From contig NZ_BMJQ01000003.1 of assembly GCF_014643535.1 (NCBI RefSeq), positions 248,001-312,000 of the forward strand: 64,000 nucleotides of DNA, in the 5' to 3' direction. Numbering within the stretch: position 1 is the stretch's first letter; every line of letters starts with the position of its first letter. The notes under the pieces are model-generated. The model did not search any database and had not been told where the DNA came from. It saw only the letters and a program-made list of their open reading frames with translations. The stretch comes from Aliidongia dinghuensis. Lineage in GTDB: Bacteria; Pseudomonadota; Alphaproteobacteria; ATCC43930; CGMCC-115725. Shown piece after piece: positions 45,680-55,569 of this stretch. A program made the translations under genes and the position numbers.

Positions 45680-46893
45680 CAGATGATCCCCCGCTGGTGC
45701 AGGTCGGCGAGTTCGGCGGCAGCGAGGCCGAGCCGCTCGCCCAGCACCCGGTCTGTGTCGGCGCCGAGGCCGGGTCCGGCCCAGGCGACGCGGCCCGGCG
45801 TCTCGCTCAAATGCGGCGCCACACCCTGCATGGCGAGTGTGCCGAAGTCCGATGTCTCGACCGCGATGACGGCTTCGCGCGCCCGGAAATGCGGGTCGGC
45901 GACGACGCCCGCCGCATCGTTGACCGGCCCGGCCGGCACGCCGTGGCCCTCGAGCAAGGTCATGAGATGGTCGAGCGAATGCTGCGCCGTCCAGGCGGCG
46001 ATGCGCTCGTCGAGCTCGTGCTGATGCCGCCCGCGCGCGCCGTGGGTGGCATAGCGTTCGCTCTGCGCCAATTCCGGTTCGCCCATGGCCTCGGCGAGCC
46101 GCCGGAAGATGCCGTCGGCATTGGCGCCGATCAGGATCCAGGTGTCGTCCGCGGTCGGGTAGAGATTGGACGGCGCCACCCCCGGCAGGATCGAGCCGGT
46201 CCGGCCGCGCACGGCGCCGGTGCCGGAAAATTCGCTGACCACGCTTTCGAGCACGGCCAGCACGGATTCGGTGATGGCGACGTCGACAACTTGACCCTCG
46301 TGTGCTTTCGAAGCGTCGCGCGCGCGGAGCGCCAGCAGCACACCCATGGCGCCGAACGCGCCGGCAAGCGAATCGCCGATCGAGAGGCCCACCCGGGGCG
46401 GCGGCCGGTCCGGGAAGCCGGCCAAGCCCCGCATGCCGGCCATGGCTTCCGCGACCGAGCCGAAGCCGGCACGCTTGGCATAGGGCCCGGTCTGGCCGAA
46501 GCCCGAGACGCGCGTCACGATCAAGCCCGGATTGTCGGCCTTGAGCCGTTCCGGTCCCAGGCCCCATTCCTCGAGCGTGCCCGGCCGGAAATTCTCGACC
46601 AGCACGTCGGCATCGGCGATCAGCCGGCGGGCAAGCTCGCGCCCCTCCGGCTGGCGCAGGTCGACGGTGACGCTCTGCTTGTTGCGCGCGATGACCGGCC
46701 ACCACAGCGACTTGCCATCTCGCTTGGCCACCCCCCACTGCCGCATCGCGTCGCCCGTGCCCGGCGGCTCCAGCTTCACCACGTCCGCGCCGAAGTCGGC
46801 GAGCAGCTGGCCGCAGAACGGCCCGGCGATGAACGAGCCCATCTCGATGACCTTGAGGCCCTTGAGCGGGCCGGCCGATTCCTCCCGAGACAT
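45679..46893 (-). CDS. Class III CoA-transferase (CaiB/BaiF family)
   Basis: 404-residue CoA-transferase moving CoA from a donor such as succinyl-CoA to an organic acid. N-terminal LKGLKVIEMGSFIAGPFCGQ and LADFGADVVKLEPPGTGDAM; the catalytic aspartate lies in VGLSIGDSLAGAFGAMGVLL. C-terminal GPVNDAAGVVADPHFRAREA is typical. ATG 46893 has AGGAGAAT upstream. Co-expressed with the lyase next to it, it probably makes the CoA ester that the lyase cleaves. The pair is preceded by a GntR-type palindromic operator. Confidence 0.9.
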   Translation of the reverse strand: MSREESAGPLKGLKVIEMGSFIAGPFCGQLLADFGADVVKLEPPGTGDAMRQWGVAKRDGKSLWWPVIARNKQSVTVDLRQPEGRELARRLIADADVLVENFRPGTLEEWGLGPERLKADNPGLIVTRVSGFGQTGPYAKRAGFGSVAEAMAGMRGLAGFPDRPPPRVGLSIGDSLAGAFGAMGVLLALRARDASKAHEGQVVDVAITESVLAVLESVVSEFSGTGAVRGRTGSILPGVAPSNLYPTADDTWILIGANADGIFRRLAEAMGEPELAQSERYATHGARGRHQHELDERIAAWTAQHSLDHLMTLLEGHGVPAGPVNDAAGVVADPHFRAREAVIAVETSDFGTLAMQGVAPHLSETPGRVAWAGPGLGADTDRVLGERLGLAAAELADLHQRGII

Positions 46894-46949
46894 CCCGGAT
46901 TCTCCTGGGGTGACGCACCGAGCCCCGTTCACGACGCCTCGGTCAACCT

Positions 46950-46965
46950 AATTGGTATACCAATT
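46950..46965. promoter_or_regulatory. GntR-family operator upstream of CoA-transferase operon
   Basis: AATTGGTATACCAATT is a perfect 16-bp palindrome of the TTGGTATACCAA class used by FCD-type GntR regulators. It is 57 bp upstream of the CoA-transferase start and just after the GntR gene end. Confidence 0.8.
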
Positions 46966-47004
46966 CGGCATTCCGTTGCAAGCGCAAGAACAGCCCGGAG
47001 GCAC

Positions 47005-47694
47005 TCAGGCTCGAACCGCAAATCCTCTGGCACGCAGCGCGCGGCGCTCGTCGCCGATCGAGCGCATCATCCGTTCCCGGCCCTTGCGCACATGCTGGGC
47101 GGTGAGGGCCGCCGCCCCATCGGCATCGCGCGCCTTGACCCGGTCGAGGATGCCGTGATGCTCGGCCCAGGCCGTCGCGCGGGCGCTCTCGCTCCAGATC
47201 TCGAGCCAGCGGGCGCGCGAGAGCCGTGTCATGATGTCCGTCACCGTGCGGATGAAGAACGGATTGCCCGAGAGGCGTGCGAGCGCCACGTGGAACTCGT
47301 TGCCGACCCGATGCCAGTCGTCGAGCTCCGCATCCGGGCCGCAGCTGTCGAGCATGGCGTCGATCGCCTCGATCTCCTCTGCCATGTCCTCGAGCGAGCG
47401 GGCGCAGGCGAGCCGGACCGAGGCGCTTTCGATCGCCTCGCGGAAGGCGAAGAGATGATCGAGCTCGCCGACGTCGATCGGCGCCACGGCATAGGACCGG
47501 CCGTCGCGGGTCACCAGCCCTTCGGTCTCGAGCCGGGCCAAGGCTGCGCGGATCGGCGTGCGCGAGCCGGCGAAGCGCGTCTCGAGCCAGCGCTCGCTCA
47601 GCTTCTCGCCCGGCATCAGCTCCAAGCTCAGGATCAGGTGCCGCATCTGGCGATAGGCCTGATCCATCTGGGAAGCCGGCTTGACGTCGCTCAT
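47005..47694 (-). CDS. GntR family (FCD) transcriptional regulator
   Basis: 229-residue regulator with N-terminal winged helix (QAYRQMRHLILSLELMPGEK, RFAGSRTPIRAALARLETEG) and FCD domain (ELDHLFAFREAIESASVRLA, WHRVGNEFHVALARLSGNPF, with a late EHHGILDRVKARD). It lies upstream of and in line with the CoA-transferase/lyase genes. Matching palindromes before that operon (46950) and before its own start (47750) suggest it controls both, and perhaps the divergent NIPSNAP gene. Confidence 0.92.
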   Translation of the reverse strand: MSDVKPASQMDQAYRQMRHLILSLELMPGEKLSERWLETRFAGSRTPIRAALARLETEGLVTRDGRSYAVAPIDVGELDHLFAFREAIESASVRLACARSLEDMAEEIEAIDAMLDSCGPDAELDDWHRVGNEFHVALARLSGNPFFIRTVTDIMTRLSRARWLEIWSESARATAWAEHHGILDRVKARDADGAAALTAQHVRKGRERMMRSIGDERRALRARGFAVRA

Positions 47695-47749
47695 GGGCTC
47701 GGGCCCGTCTCCTGGTGAGTGCCTTGGCTTCGTTCTAGCATGAACCGGG

Positions 47750-47760
47750 TTGGTATACCG
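47750..47760. promoter_or_regulatory. Second GntR operator copy in divergent promoter
   Basis: TTGGTATACCG shares ten bases with the operator at 46950. It lies 56 bp before the GntR start and about 75 bp before the NIPSNAP start, suited to autoregulation. Confidence 0.65.
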
Positions 47761-47833
47761 CAGCAGCGATAAAACCTGACGCCCGGCGACAGGTATCGCG
47801 CCCTAGGATAAGGCGTCATCGCACGGAGCCACC

Positions 47834-48547
47834 ATGTCCGCCATCCTCGAACTGCGCCGCTACCAACTGCACCCCGGTCGCCGGGACGATCTGATCCGGC
47901 TGTTCGATCGCGAGTTCGTCGAAAGCCAAGAGGCGTTGGGGGCCGAGATCCTCGGCCAGTTCCGCGACCTCGACGATCCGGACCAGTTCGTCTGGCTGCG
48001 CGGCTTCGCCGACATGCCGGCCCGCGCCGCGGCGCTAAACGCCTTCTACGGCGGCCCGGTATGGCAGGCCCATCGCGCCGCCGCGAATGCGACGATGCTC
48101 GACAGCTCCAACGCCCTGCTGCTCTGCCCGTTCTCGCCGGAATGCGGCTTTGCCGCGCCCGCGGCACCGCGGCCGCCGGTCGACGTCACCGCTGTGGACC
48201 TCACCGCTGTGCCGGCGTCGATCATCGTGGCGACCCTCTATCGCCTCAGCCGGCCGGCCGAAGCGGGCTTCACGGAATACTTCGCCCGGCGGATAGCCCC
48301 GACGCTGGCGGCCGCCGACATGTCGCCCATCGCTGCCTATCGGACGCTGGCGGTCGAGAACAACTTCCCGGCGCTCCCGGTCCGCACCGACGCACCCGTG
48401 TTCGTGACCTTCGCCCGCTTCGCCGATCTGGCCGCTTACGAGGCCGCCCGGGCAAGGCTCGAACCCATGGGCGCATGGGACGATTGGCTGGTCGAGCCGG
48501 CCATCACACTCCGATTGTCGCCGACCGCACGCTCACGCCTGCGCTGA
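47834..48547 (+). CDS. NIPSNAP family protein
   Basis: 237-residue protein built of two dimeric alpha/beta barrel units. First: AILELRRYQLHPGRRDDLIR with WLRGFADMPARAAALNAFYG. Second: IIVATLYRLSRPAEAGFTEY with FVTFARFADLAAYEAARARL. ATG 47834 has GGAG upstream. Function is uncharacterised for bacterial members. It is divergent from the GntR regulator and overlaps the convergent WYL gene by 15 bp. Confidence 0.9.
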   Translation: MSAILELRRYQLHPGRRDDLIRLFDREFVESQEALGAEILGQFRDLDDPDQFVWLRGFADMPARAAALNAFYGGPVWQAHRAAANATMLDSSNALLLCPFSPECGFAAPAAPRPPVDVTAVDLTAVPASIIVATLYRLSRPAEAGFTEYFARRIAPTLAAADMSPIAAYRTLAVENNFPALPVRTDAPVFVTFARFADLAAYEAARARLEPMGAWDDWLVEPAITLRLSPTARSRLR

Positions 48548-49495
48548 GGCCGGTCCGTAGACGGCGGCCAGCTGCTCGACGGTCTCGATCATCCGGTCGC
48601 GCAGTGCCGGCGGCGCCAGCACCTCAGCCTCGGCGCCGAGCCGCAGCAGCTCCTGGACGGCGAGATCGATCGCCTCGATCGCGAGCGTCACCACCGCATG
48701 GCCGTCAGGCTCGCTCACCGTCTCGAGCGCGGTCAGGCCGAGACGCCGCAGCTGCACGAGGCCGCGGGGACTGAGCCGGACCCGCGCCGTGTCGCGCTGC
48801 AATTCGGCCTCGAAGCGGCGGGTCGACGCGGTCCAATATTCGGCGAGCGTGAAATCCGTCGGCCGGGCGAAACCCTCGTCCTGCACCGTGAGCTCAAGGA
48901 TGTTGGACAGACGATAAGTGCGCAGATCACTGCCCACTCGACCGATCAGGTACCAGTCGCCCGCCTTCAAGACGAGGCCGAGCGGGTCCAGCACGCGCTC
49001 GACCGTGCCGCGCCAGCTTTCATAGCGGATCCTGAGCCGCCGCTCGCCCCACACCGCCTCGGCCACCGCCGGCAGATGGTCGGTCGGTGCGGCACTCCGG
49101 TACCAGCCGACCGGGTCGAGATGGAAGCGCGAGCTGACACGCCGGGCATCCGCCTGCCAGTCGGCCGGCAGCGCCGCGAGCAACTTCAATTGCGCCGCCG
49201 CCATGGCGTCGCCCAGGCCCAGCTGCGCCGCCGGTCCCGGCAGGCCGGCGAGGAACATCGCCTGGGCCTCGGCGGCGGTCAGGCCCGTGAGCCGCGTGCG
49301 CCAGCCATCGAGCAGTTGGAAGCCGCCGGCGCGGCCGCGCTCGGCATAGACCGGCACGCCGGCCGCACTCAGCTGGTCGATGTCACGGTAGAGCGTGCGG
49401 ACGGAGACCTCGAGCTCGTCCGCCAGCGCCGGGGCGCTCATCCGCCCCCGGGTCTGCAGCAGCATCAGGATCGTCAGCAATCGGCTCGCCCGCAT
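48533..49495 (-). CDS. WYL-domain HTH transcriptional regulator (YafY type)
   Basis: 320-residue regulator. N-terminal HTH (MRASRLLTILMLLQTRGRMS, LADELEVSVRTLYRDIDQLS), then the WYL domain (RRLRIRYESWRGTVERVLDP LGLVLKAG... WYLIGRVGSDLRTYRLSNI) and a C-terminal WCX region. It is a ligand-sensing regulator whose target is unknown. Confidence 0.92.
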   Translation of the reverse strand: MRASRLLTILMLLQTRGRMSAPALADELEVSVRTLYRDIDQLSAAGVPVYAERGRAGGFQLLDGWRTRLTGLTAAEAQAMFLAGLPGPAAQLGLGDAMAAAQLKLLAALPADWQADARRVSSRFHLDPVGWYRSAAPTDHLPAVAEAVWGERRLRIRYESWRGTVERVLDPLGLVLKAGDWYLIGRVGSDLRTYRLSNILELTVQDEGFARPTDFTLAEYWTASTRRFEAELQRDTARVRLSPRGLVQLRRLGLTALETVSEPDGHAVVTLAIEAIDLAVQELLRLGAEAEVLAPPALRDRMIETVEQLAAVYGPASAQA

Positions 49496-49551
49496 GGGGC
49501 GAGCCTAGCAGAGAATGCTGACAGGTGACGGCAGGTTTATTGGCCCCGTTC

Positions 49552-50610
49552 TCAGGCCCGGGGTTGCAACACCGTGCGGCCGACGACCCGGCCGTGATGC
49601 AGGTCGTCGAGCGCCTCTGACGCCTCGTCGAGCGGCCGGCGGGTGACCGGGATCGGCTTGATCCTGCCTTCGCGCACTATCCCGACCAGTTCCTTGAGCT
49701 CCGCCAGGTTGCCGACGTAGGAGCCGCGGATCGCGATGGCGCGCATCGGGATAGGCGGGATCGGCAGCGTGGTCTCGCCGCCGAACAGGCCGATCACGAT
49801 GTGCTGGCCGCCCTTCGCCAGCGCGTCATAGCCGAGCCGCACCGTCGCCGGCGCGCCGACGCAGTCGATTACCGCCGAGGGCTGGCCGCCGACCGCAGCC
49901 TTGAGCTGATCGAGCGCATCCGCCGCCGAACCATCGATCGCCGCGATGGCGCCGGCCTCGAGTGCCGCCTTGCGCTTCGCCGGATCGATGTCGACCAGCA
50001 CGGCCCGACCGCCCAGGGCCTGGATCAGCGTCGCCGCCATCAGGCCCAAGCCGCCGGCGCCGATCACCACGATCGGCTCGCGCGCCAGCACGTCGGCCGG
50101 GATCTTCTTGAGCGCGCTGTAGGTCGTGAGGCCGGAGCAGGCATAGGGGGCGAGCAGCGCCGGGTCGAGCCCGCCGATATCGACCAGGTAGCGCGCATGC
50201 GGTACCACGATCTCCTCGGCATAGCCGCCATGACGATGGACGCCGAGGAAGCGCGCGCTTGAGCAAAGATTCTCGTTGCCGGCCTTGCACACGGCGCACT
50301 CGCCGCAGCCGATCCAGGGATAGACGAGCCGCACCTCGCCGACCTTGACGCCGGTGGCGTCGGGGCCGAGCGCCACCACCTCGCCCACCGTCTCGTGCCC
50401 CATGGCTAGCGGCAGGCCGATGCCGCGATCCTTCAAGGACAGGCGCTTGCCCTGGCCCAGGTCGTAACCGCCCTCCCAAATGTGCAGGTCGCTGTGGCAC
50501 ACGCCGGCCGCCCGGACCTTGAGCAGCACTTCCGACCCCACGGGCGCGATCGCCGGATAGTCGTGGGCGGCCAAGGGCTTGCCGAACTCCTGAACCTCAT
50601 AGCGCCGCAT
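49552..50610 (-). CDS. Zinc-dependent alcohol dehydrogenase
   Basis: MDR-family oxidoreductase of 352 residues. Catalytic zinc ligands Cys in GVCHSDLHIWEGGYD and His-Glu in MGHETVGEV. The structural zinc lobe GCGECAVCKAGNENLC has all four cysteines. Rossmann motif VVIGAGGLGLMAATLIQALG followed by VLVDIDPAKR indicates NAD preference. ATG 50610 has GAGAGGAGG upstream. It oxidises or reduces an alcohol/aldehyde; the substrate is not clear. The divergent gene at 50771 is of unknown function. Confidence 0.93.
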   Translation of the reverse strand: MRRYEVQEFGKPLAAHDYPAIAPVGSEVLLKVRAAGVCHSDLHIWEGGYDLGQGKRLSLKDRGIGLPLAMGHETVGEVVALGPDATGVKVGEVRLVYPWIGCGECAVCKAGNENLCSSARFLGVHRHGGYAEEIVVPHARYLVDIGGLDPALLAPYACSGLTTYSALKKIPADVLAREPIVVIGAGGLGLMAATLIQALGGRAVLVDIDPAKRKAALEAGAIAAIDGSAADALDQLKAAVGGQPSAVIDCVGAPATVRLGYDALAKGGQHIVIGLFGGETTLPIPPIPMRAIAIRGSYVGNLAELKELVGIVREGRIKPIPVTRRPLDEASEALDDLHHGRVVGRTVLQPRA

Positions 50611-50770
50611 CGCGTTCCTCCTCTCATCTTTGCGTTGGCAAGCATCGAACGCCAGACCGCGACAGGAGGCAAGGGGGCATCGGCGACGGTGGTACGGCAA
50701 ACCGGAAAGCGATTGCTCCCAGCCGGCCCGAGGCCTAGCGTCGCCCGGGACACGGACGCCGGAGGCAGCG

Positions 50771-51487
50771 ATGGACGAGGACATCCGCTTGGAGGAGATC
50801 GTCGAGCTGGACGCCGCGGCGGCGCCCGAGATCAATAGCGAGCGGGCGCGCCAGCAGGCTGAGTTCCACGCCCGCGAAGTCCGCGAGCTCGGCGAACTGA
50901 TCGCGGCCGCTCCGGCGGTGGATCACATCCATGACCCGCGCCAGGCCGAACGCCAGCGCCATCACGAATTGGAATTGCTGTGCCGGGAGCTGGCCGCCGC
51001 CTTCGATTGGCTCGCGGCGAAGGACCGGTCGTCGCGCGACCTGGACCTGGCAATGGCTCACCTGCGCGAAGGCTACGATACGGCGCCGGAGACGGTTCTG
51101 CTCCGCACCATCGCCGAGACGCACTATCCGCTGCTGACCCGGATCACGCTCACCCGCGGCAACGGTGTGGGACTGCTCGACGAGACGCGGCTCAGCCTGA
51201 AGCACGCCGCCCGTGGCCGGCCGCTCGCCGATGCCTTGAGCCTCGAACAGGCGGCGGCGCTGCTCGACGGCTGGCTTGCCGAGGCCGGCGCGATCACGCC
51301 GACCGTGCCGCTGCTGCCGATCCATCAGGCGCTCGAATGGCTCGTCCACCAGGCGAAGGCCCGGGCGGTGCCAGACCGCAGCCGGCCGCTCGAAGACGAT
51401 CTGGAAGCGACGATCTATCTGGCGCGCGGCACGCTCGAGGCAAGCGGCCTCGCCTATCGCGGACCCGAGGAGCCGGCGCCATACTGA
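50771..51487 (+). CDS. Hypothetical protein, helical
   Basis: 238-residue acidic, helix-rich soluble protein. N-terminal part is charged and coiled-coil-like (ERARQQAEFHAREVRELGEL, HHELELLCRELAAAFDWLA). The C-terminal half has TVPLLPIHQALEWLVHQAKA. GGAGG precedes ATG 50771. I recognise no family. G/C third-position use and a good ribosome site support it as a real gene. Confidence 0.7.
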   Translation: MDEDIRLEEIVELDAAAAPEINSERARQQAEFHAREVRELGELIAAAPAVDHIHDPRQAERQRHHELELLCRELAAAFDWLAAKDRSSRDLDLAMAHLREGYDTAPETVLLRTIAETHYPLLTRITLTRGNGVGLLDETRLSLKHAARGRPLADALSLEQAAALLDGWLAEAGAITPTVPLLPIHQALEWLVHQAKARAVPDRSRPLEDDLEATIYLARGTLEASGLAYRGPEEPAPY

Positions 51488-51506
51488 GCGGCCGAACCGC
51501 CCTTAC

Positions 51507-51531
51507 CCTCCCGCCCCCGAGGGCGGAGAGG
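51507..51531. terminator. Hairpin between convergent genes before tex
   Basis: CCGCCC-CCGA-GGGCGG with flanking CTC/GAG-type pairing lies between the 3' ends of the 50771 gene and tex. No U-run; it also resembles the CCCTC...GAGGG repeat arms. Confidence 0.45.
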
Positions 51532-51544
51532 TGTAGACCAAAAC

Positions 51545-53914
51545 CTACTTCTTCTTCAACGCCGCGAGCCGCATGGCTTCGGCGAGGGCACCACCGCCGA
51601 CGGAGGGGGCGGCGGGCGGCTTGTAGGGCGCCGATGGCTGCGTCCGCGGCCGGTCCTGGCGGGGGACCGCCTGCTTCGCATCGGACCGTTTTGCATCCGG
51701 GCGTTTCGTGTCGGGCCGGGGCCCGCGCGGTGCCGTCTCATCGAGGCGCATCGAGAGCGCGATGCGCTTCCTCGCGACATCGACCTCGACGACCCGGACC
51801 TTGACGATATCGCCCGGCTTGGCGACGGCGCGCGGGTCTTTGACGAAGCCGTTCGCCATGGCCGAGATATGGACGAGCCCGTCCTGGTGCACGCCGATGT
51901 CGACGAAGGCGCCGAAGGCCGCCACGTTGGTCACGACCCCCTCGAGCTGCATGCCGGGCTTCAGGTCCTTCATCTCGTGCACGTCGTCGCGGAAGCTCGC
52001 GGTCTTGAACGCCGGGCGCGGGTCGCGGCCGGGCTTCTCGAGCTCGGCCAGGATGTCGGTCACGGTCGGCAGGCCGAAGTGATCGTCGATGAAATCCTCG
52101 GCTTTGAGGCCGCGCAGCACCGGCGCGTTGCCGATGAGGCTCTTGATGTCGGTCTTGGCGGATCCCAGGATCCGGCGCACGACCGGATAGGCCTCGGGAT
52201 GCACGCCCGACGCGTCGAGCGGGTCGGCGCCGCCCTGGATGCGCAGGAAGCCCGCGGACTGCTCGAACGCCTTGGGCCCGAGCCGCGGCACGGCCTTCAG
52301 GTCGGCACGGCTCTCAAACCGGCCGTTCGCCTCACGATGGGCCACGATGTTCTGCGCCAGCCCCTCGCCGATGCCGGAGACGCGCGCGAGCAGCGGCGCG
52401 GACGCGGTGTTGACGTCGACGCCGACCGCGTTCACGCAGTCCTCGACCACGGCATCGAGCGACTTCGACAGCTTGAATTCGCTCAAGTCGTGCTGGTACT
52501 GGCCGACGCCGATCGACTTCGGATCGATCTTGACCAGCTCGGCCAGCGGGTCCTGCAGGCGCCGGGCGATCGAGACGGCGCCGCGCAGGGTCACGTCGAG
52601 CTCCGGCAGCTCGGCCGATGCGTAGGCCGAGGCCGAATAGACCGAGGCGCCGGCCTCGGACACGACGATCTTGGTGAGTTTCAGGTCCGGATGGCGCTCC
52701 ATGAGCTCGGCCGCCAGCCGGTCGGTCTCCCGGGACGCCGTGCCGTTGCCGATGGCGACGAGTTCGACCTTGTGCTCGCGGGCGAGCTTCGCCAGCTGAG
52801 CGATCGCCTCGTCCCAGCGCCGCTGCGGCTCGTGCGGAAAGATCGCGCTGGTGGCCACAACCTTGCCGGTCGCATCCACGACCGCGACCTTGACGCCGGT
52901 GCGGAAGCCGGGATCGAGGCCGAGCGTCGGCCGCGTGCCGGCGGGGGCCGCCAGCAGCAGGTCGCGCAGGTTATGGGCGAAGACCCGGACCGCCTCCTCC
53001 TCCGCCGCCTGGAACAGGCGCGTGCGCAGGTCGATCTGCAGATGGATCAGGATCTTGGTGCGCCAGGCCCAGCGCGCCGTGTCGAGCAGCCAGCGGTCGC
53101 CCGGCCGGCCCTTGTCGGCAATGCCGAACTGATGCGCGATGCGCCGCTCGTAGAAACCGGGCTCGGTGGTTTTGACAGGCGCCTCTGCCGCGGGCTCGGG
53201 CAGGAATGCCAAGTCCAGCACCTCCTCCTTCTCGCCGCGGAACAGCGCCAGGATACGGTGCGACGGCAGCTTGCCGTAGCGCTCGGCATAGTCGAAGTAA
53301 TCCTGGAACTTGGCGCCGGCCGCCTCCTTGCCCTCGCGCACCTTGGCCGCGAGCAGGCCGCGCGCCCAGACCTCCTCGCGCAAGCTGCCGATCAGCTCGG
53401 CATGCTCGGCGAAGCGCTCGACCAGGATCGCCTTGGCACCCTCGAGGGCGGCGTCGACGTCCGCCACCTCCTTCGAAGGATCGACGAAGGGCTCGGCCGC
53501 CGAGCGCGGCTCCTGCTCCGGCCGGGCGAGCAGCGCCTCGGCCAAGGGTTCGAGGCCCGCTTCGCGCGCGATCTGCGCCTTGGTCCGGCGCTTGGGCTTG
53601 TAGGGCAGATAGATGTCCTCGAGCCGAGCCTTGCTGTCGGCCGCCAGGATCTGGGCATGGAGCGCGTCGTCGAGCTTGCCCTGCTCGCGGATGCTGGCGA
53701 CGATCGCCTCCCGCCGCTCCTCGAGCTCGCGCAGATAGGCCAGCCGCTCCTCGAGCGTGCGCAGCTGCGCGTCGTCGAGCGCACCCGTCGCCTCCTTGCG
53801 GTAGCGCGCGACGAACGGCACCGTGGCGCCGCCGTCGAGCAGCTCGACCGCCGCGGTCACTTGCCGTTCCTGGACGCCGAGTTCCTCGGCAATGCGGAGA
53901 GAGATGGGCTTCAT
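51545..53914 (-). CDS. tex: Tex family RNA-binding transcription accessory protein
   Basis: 789-residue nucleic-acid-binding protein. N-terminal helical Tex domain ([40 protein letters not shown]), a YqgF-like RNase H fold ([20 protein letters not shown]), helix-hairpin-helix motifs ([36 protein letters not shown]) and a C-terminal S1 domain ([40 protein letters not shown]) followed by a basic tail rich in Arg, Lys and Pro. ATG 53914 is the first start in family register. Implicated elsewhere in transcription and stress tolerance. Confidence 0.95.
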   Translation of the reverse strand: MKPISLRIAEELGVQERQVTAAVELLDGGATVPFVARYRKEATGALDDAQLRTLEERLAYLRELEERREAIVASIREQGKLDDALHAQILAADSKARLEDIYLPYKPKRRTKAQIAREAGLEPLAEALLARPEQEPRSAAEPFVDPSKEVADVDAALEGAKAILVERFAEHAELIGSLREEVWARGLLAAKVREGKEAAGAKFQDYFDYAERYGKLPSHRILALFRGEKEEVLDLAFLPEPAAEAPVKTTEPGFYERRIAHQFGIADKGRPGDRWLLDTARWAWRTKILIHLQIDLRTRLFQAAEEEAVRVFAHNLRDLLLAAPAGTRPTLGLDPGFRTGVKVAVVDATGKVVATSAIFPHEPQRRWDEAIAQLAKLAREHKVELVAIGNGTASRETDRLAAELMERHPDLKLTKIVVSEAGASVYSASAYASAELPELDVTLRGAVSIARRLQDPLAELVKIDPKSIGVGQYQHDLSEFKLSKSLDAVVEDCVNAVGVDVNTASAPLLARVSGIGEGLAQNIVAHREANGRFESRADLKAVPRLGPKAFEQSAGFLRIQGGADPLDASGVHPEAYPVVRRILGSAKTDIKSLIGNAPVLRGLKAEDFIDDHFGLPTVTDILAELEKPGRDPRPAFKTASFRDDVHEMKDLKPGMQLEGVVTNVAAFGAFVDIGVHQDGLVHISAMANGFVKDPRAVAKPGDIVKVRVVEVDVARKRIALSMRLDETAPRGPRPDTKRPDAKRSDAKQAVPRQDRPRTQPSAPYKPPAAPSVGGGALAEAMRLAALKKK

Positions 53915-54104
53915 GACGTCTTTCTGCCGAACGCGAACTTGGGCCCGCCGGCACACCAGGCCGAAGGCGAGCATTGAGGGCGGGCTTTGTAGCGGCCGGG
54001 CGGGGCCGCGGTCAAAGGGACGTTTTGCGGCGCGGGCGCCTGCGGTTCCCGGTATAGTGCCGCCGACATCGCTCGTCGAGGATACGCATTGGGGGGTGCG
54101 CGTC

Positions 54105-54527
54105 ATGAAAGCCTCGATCCTGCTGCCCGCCTTGGCTCTTGTCGCCGGCCCGGCGCGGGCGGAACTCATCTCCTGCCCGGACCAGCTCGCGGTCGAGGAG
54201 CGGGTAGTGCAAATGCCCGACGGTTGGCAGAGCTTCCAGAATCAGGCCGAGCATCCGCTCGCGGGTGTCAGCCTTTTCGAGGGCCTGCCGTCGGAACAGG
54301 CGACGCTGGTCCCCGACTCGAGCCGCAAGCAGGGCAAGCGCATTATCACCAGCCGGATCACCAGCTGGAACCTGCCCACGTCCCGGGAGGGCTATTGGCT
54401 CGCCTGCCTCTACGGCGGCACCGGCATGGTCGTCGCGCGGAAGCTGCCGGATGGCGTCAAATCCTGCCGGGTCGAGAGCGACGCCACGACCGATCCGCCC
54501 TCGCCCGTCCGGATCGAGTGCCGCTGA
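54105..54527 (+). CDS. STY0301-type small secreted protein
   Basis: 140-residue exported protein. Signal peptide [19 protein letters not shown] precedes [41 protein letters not shown] and [20 protein letters not shown] are the family-like stretches, with cysteines at CPDQ, LACLY, KSCRV and IECR that could form two disulfides. Function unknown. The ATG is inside a GGGGGGTGCG-rich leader. Confidence 0.78.
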   Translation: MKASILLPALALVAGPARAELISCPDQLAVEERVVQMPDGWQSFQNQAEHPLAGVSLFEGLPSEQATLVPDSSRKQGKRIITSRITSWNLPTSREGYWLACLYGGTGMVVARKLPDGVKSCRVESDATTDPPSPVRIECR

Positions 54528-54632
54528 TGAAACCGGCGCTATCGACAGGCCGCGCGACTTCGGGGCTTACTTTGCCGCTGCGGCTCGATTGCGTTGGGGC
54601 CAAGCAGCGTCAGGGCCAAGCAGCACTAGGGA

Positions 54633-55550
54633 ATGCCGATGATCCTGGTATTCGGTTCGGTCAACATTGATCTCGTCGCCCGCGTGGCGGCGATTCCGCG
54701 GCCGGGTGAGACTGTGCTCGCCGGCGGGTACGAGACGCTCCACGGCGGCAAGGGCGCCAACCAGGCGGTCGCGGCCGCACGCGCCTCCCTGCCCGGCCGG
54801 GTAACCCTTGCAGCCCGCGTCGGCACGGATGGATTCGGCGCAGCAGCGCTCAAGAACCTCAAGGCGAACGGCGTCGACGTGGCACAGGTCGCGACCGGCC
54901 CGGAGCCGACCGGCTGCGCCTTCATCACCGTCGACGAGCGGGCCGAGAACGCGATTACGGTCGCGAGCGGCGCCAATGGCGCGCTCGACCGCTCCGCGGT
55001 GGCACCGGGCGCGCTCGATGCGCACACCACCGCCGTCTTGCAGATGGAGGTGCCGTTCGGCGAAAGCCTGGCCGTGGCGCGGCTGGTACGTGCCGCGGGC
55101 GGGCGCGTCATCTGGAATTTCGCGCCCGTGCCGGCGGGCTTCACGGCCGCCGCGCAAAACGACCTGTTGGCGGCGACCGACATCCTGGTCGTCAACGAGC
55201 ACGAGGCGACGGCCGCAGCCGCCCTTCTGGGAGACGACGGCCTCGATTTCCGGGCGGCGGGCGAGCGGCTCGCCCGCGCCGGCGATCTCACCTGCATCGT
55301 CACGGCCGGCGCCGAGGGCGCCTTCGTCTTCCATGCTGACGGGCGGCGCGAGACGGCGGCGGCACCGCCGATCCGGCCCGTCGACACGACCGGTGCCGGC
55401 GACACGTTCGTCGGCATCCTGGCCAGCGGCCTCGACGAGGGACTGCCGCTCAGGGTGGCGCTGACGCGGGCCTGCCGCGGCGCCTCGCTCGCCTGCCTCG
55501 CCGCCGGCGCCCAGCCGGGCATGCCGACCCGCGCGGTGCTCGACGAATAG
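54633..55550 (+). CDS. rbsK: Ribokinase (PfkB family)
   Basis: 305-residue sugar kinase phosphorylating ribose (or a related sugar) with ATP. PfkB motif 1 HGGKGANQAVAAARA and motif 2 PVDTTGAGDTFVGILAS with the catalytic Asp. MILVFGSVNIDLVARVAAIPR is the N-terminal ribokinase signature. AGGGA directly abuts ATG 54633 and is 6 nt before ATG 54639, so the latter (MILVFG) may be the true start. No ribose transporter is adjacent. Confidence 0.93.
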   Translation: MPMILVFGSVNIDLVARVAAIPRPGETVLAGGYETLHGGKGANQAVAAARASLPGRVTLAARVGTDGFGAAALKNLKANGVDVAQVATGPEPTGCAFITVDERAENAITVASGANGALDRSAVAPGALDAHTTAVLQMEVPFGESLAVARLVRAAGGRVIWNFAPVPAGFTAAAQNDLLAATDILVVNEHEATAAAALLGDDGLDFRAAGERLARAGDLTCIVTAGAEGAFVFHADGRRETAAAPPIRPVDTTGAGDTFVGILASGLDEGLPLRVALTRACRGASLACLAAGAQPGMPTRAVLDE

Positions 55551-55569
55551 ATCCCCGCCGTAGCGGACG

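Noticed and set aside
51869..53977. Long plus-strand frame opposite tex
   Set aside because: Shadow of the tex gene; no family features, and tex motifs on the minus strand are unambiguous.
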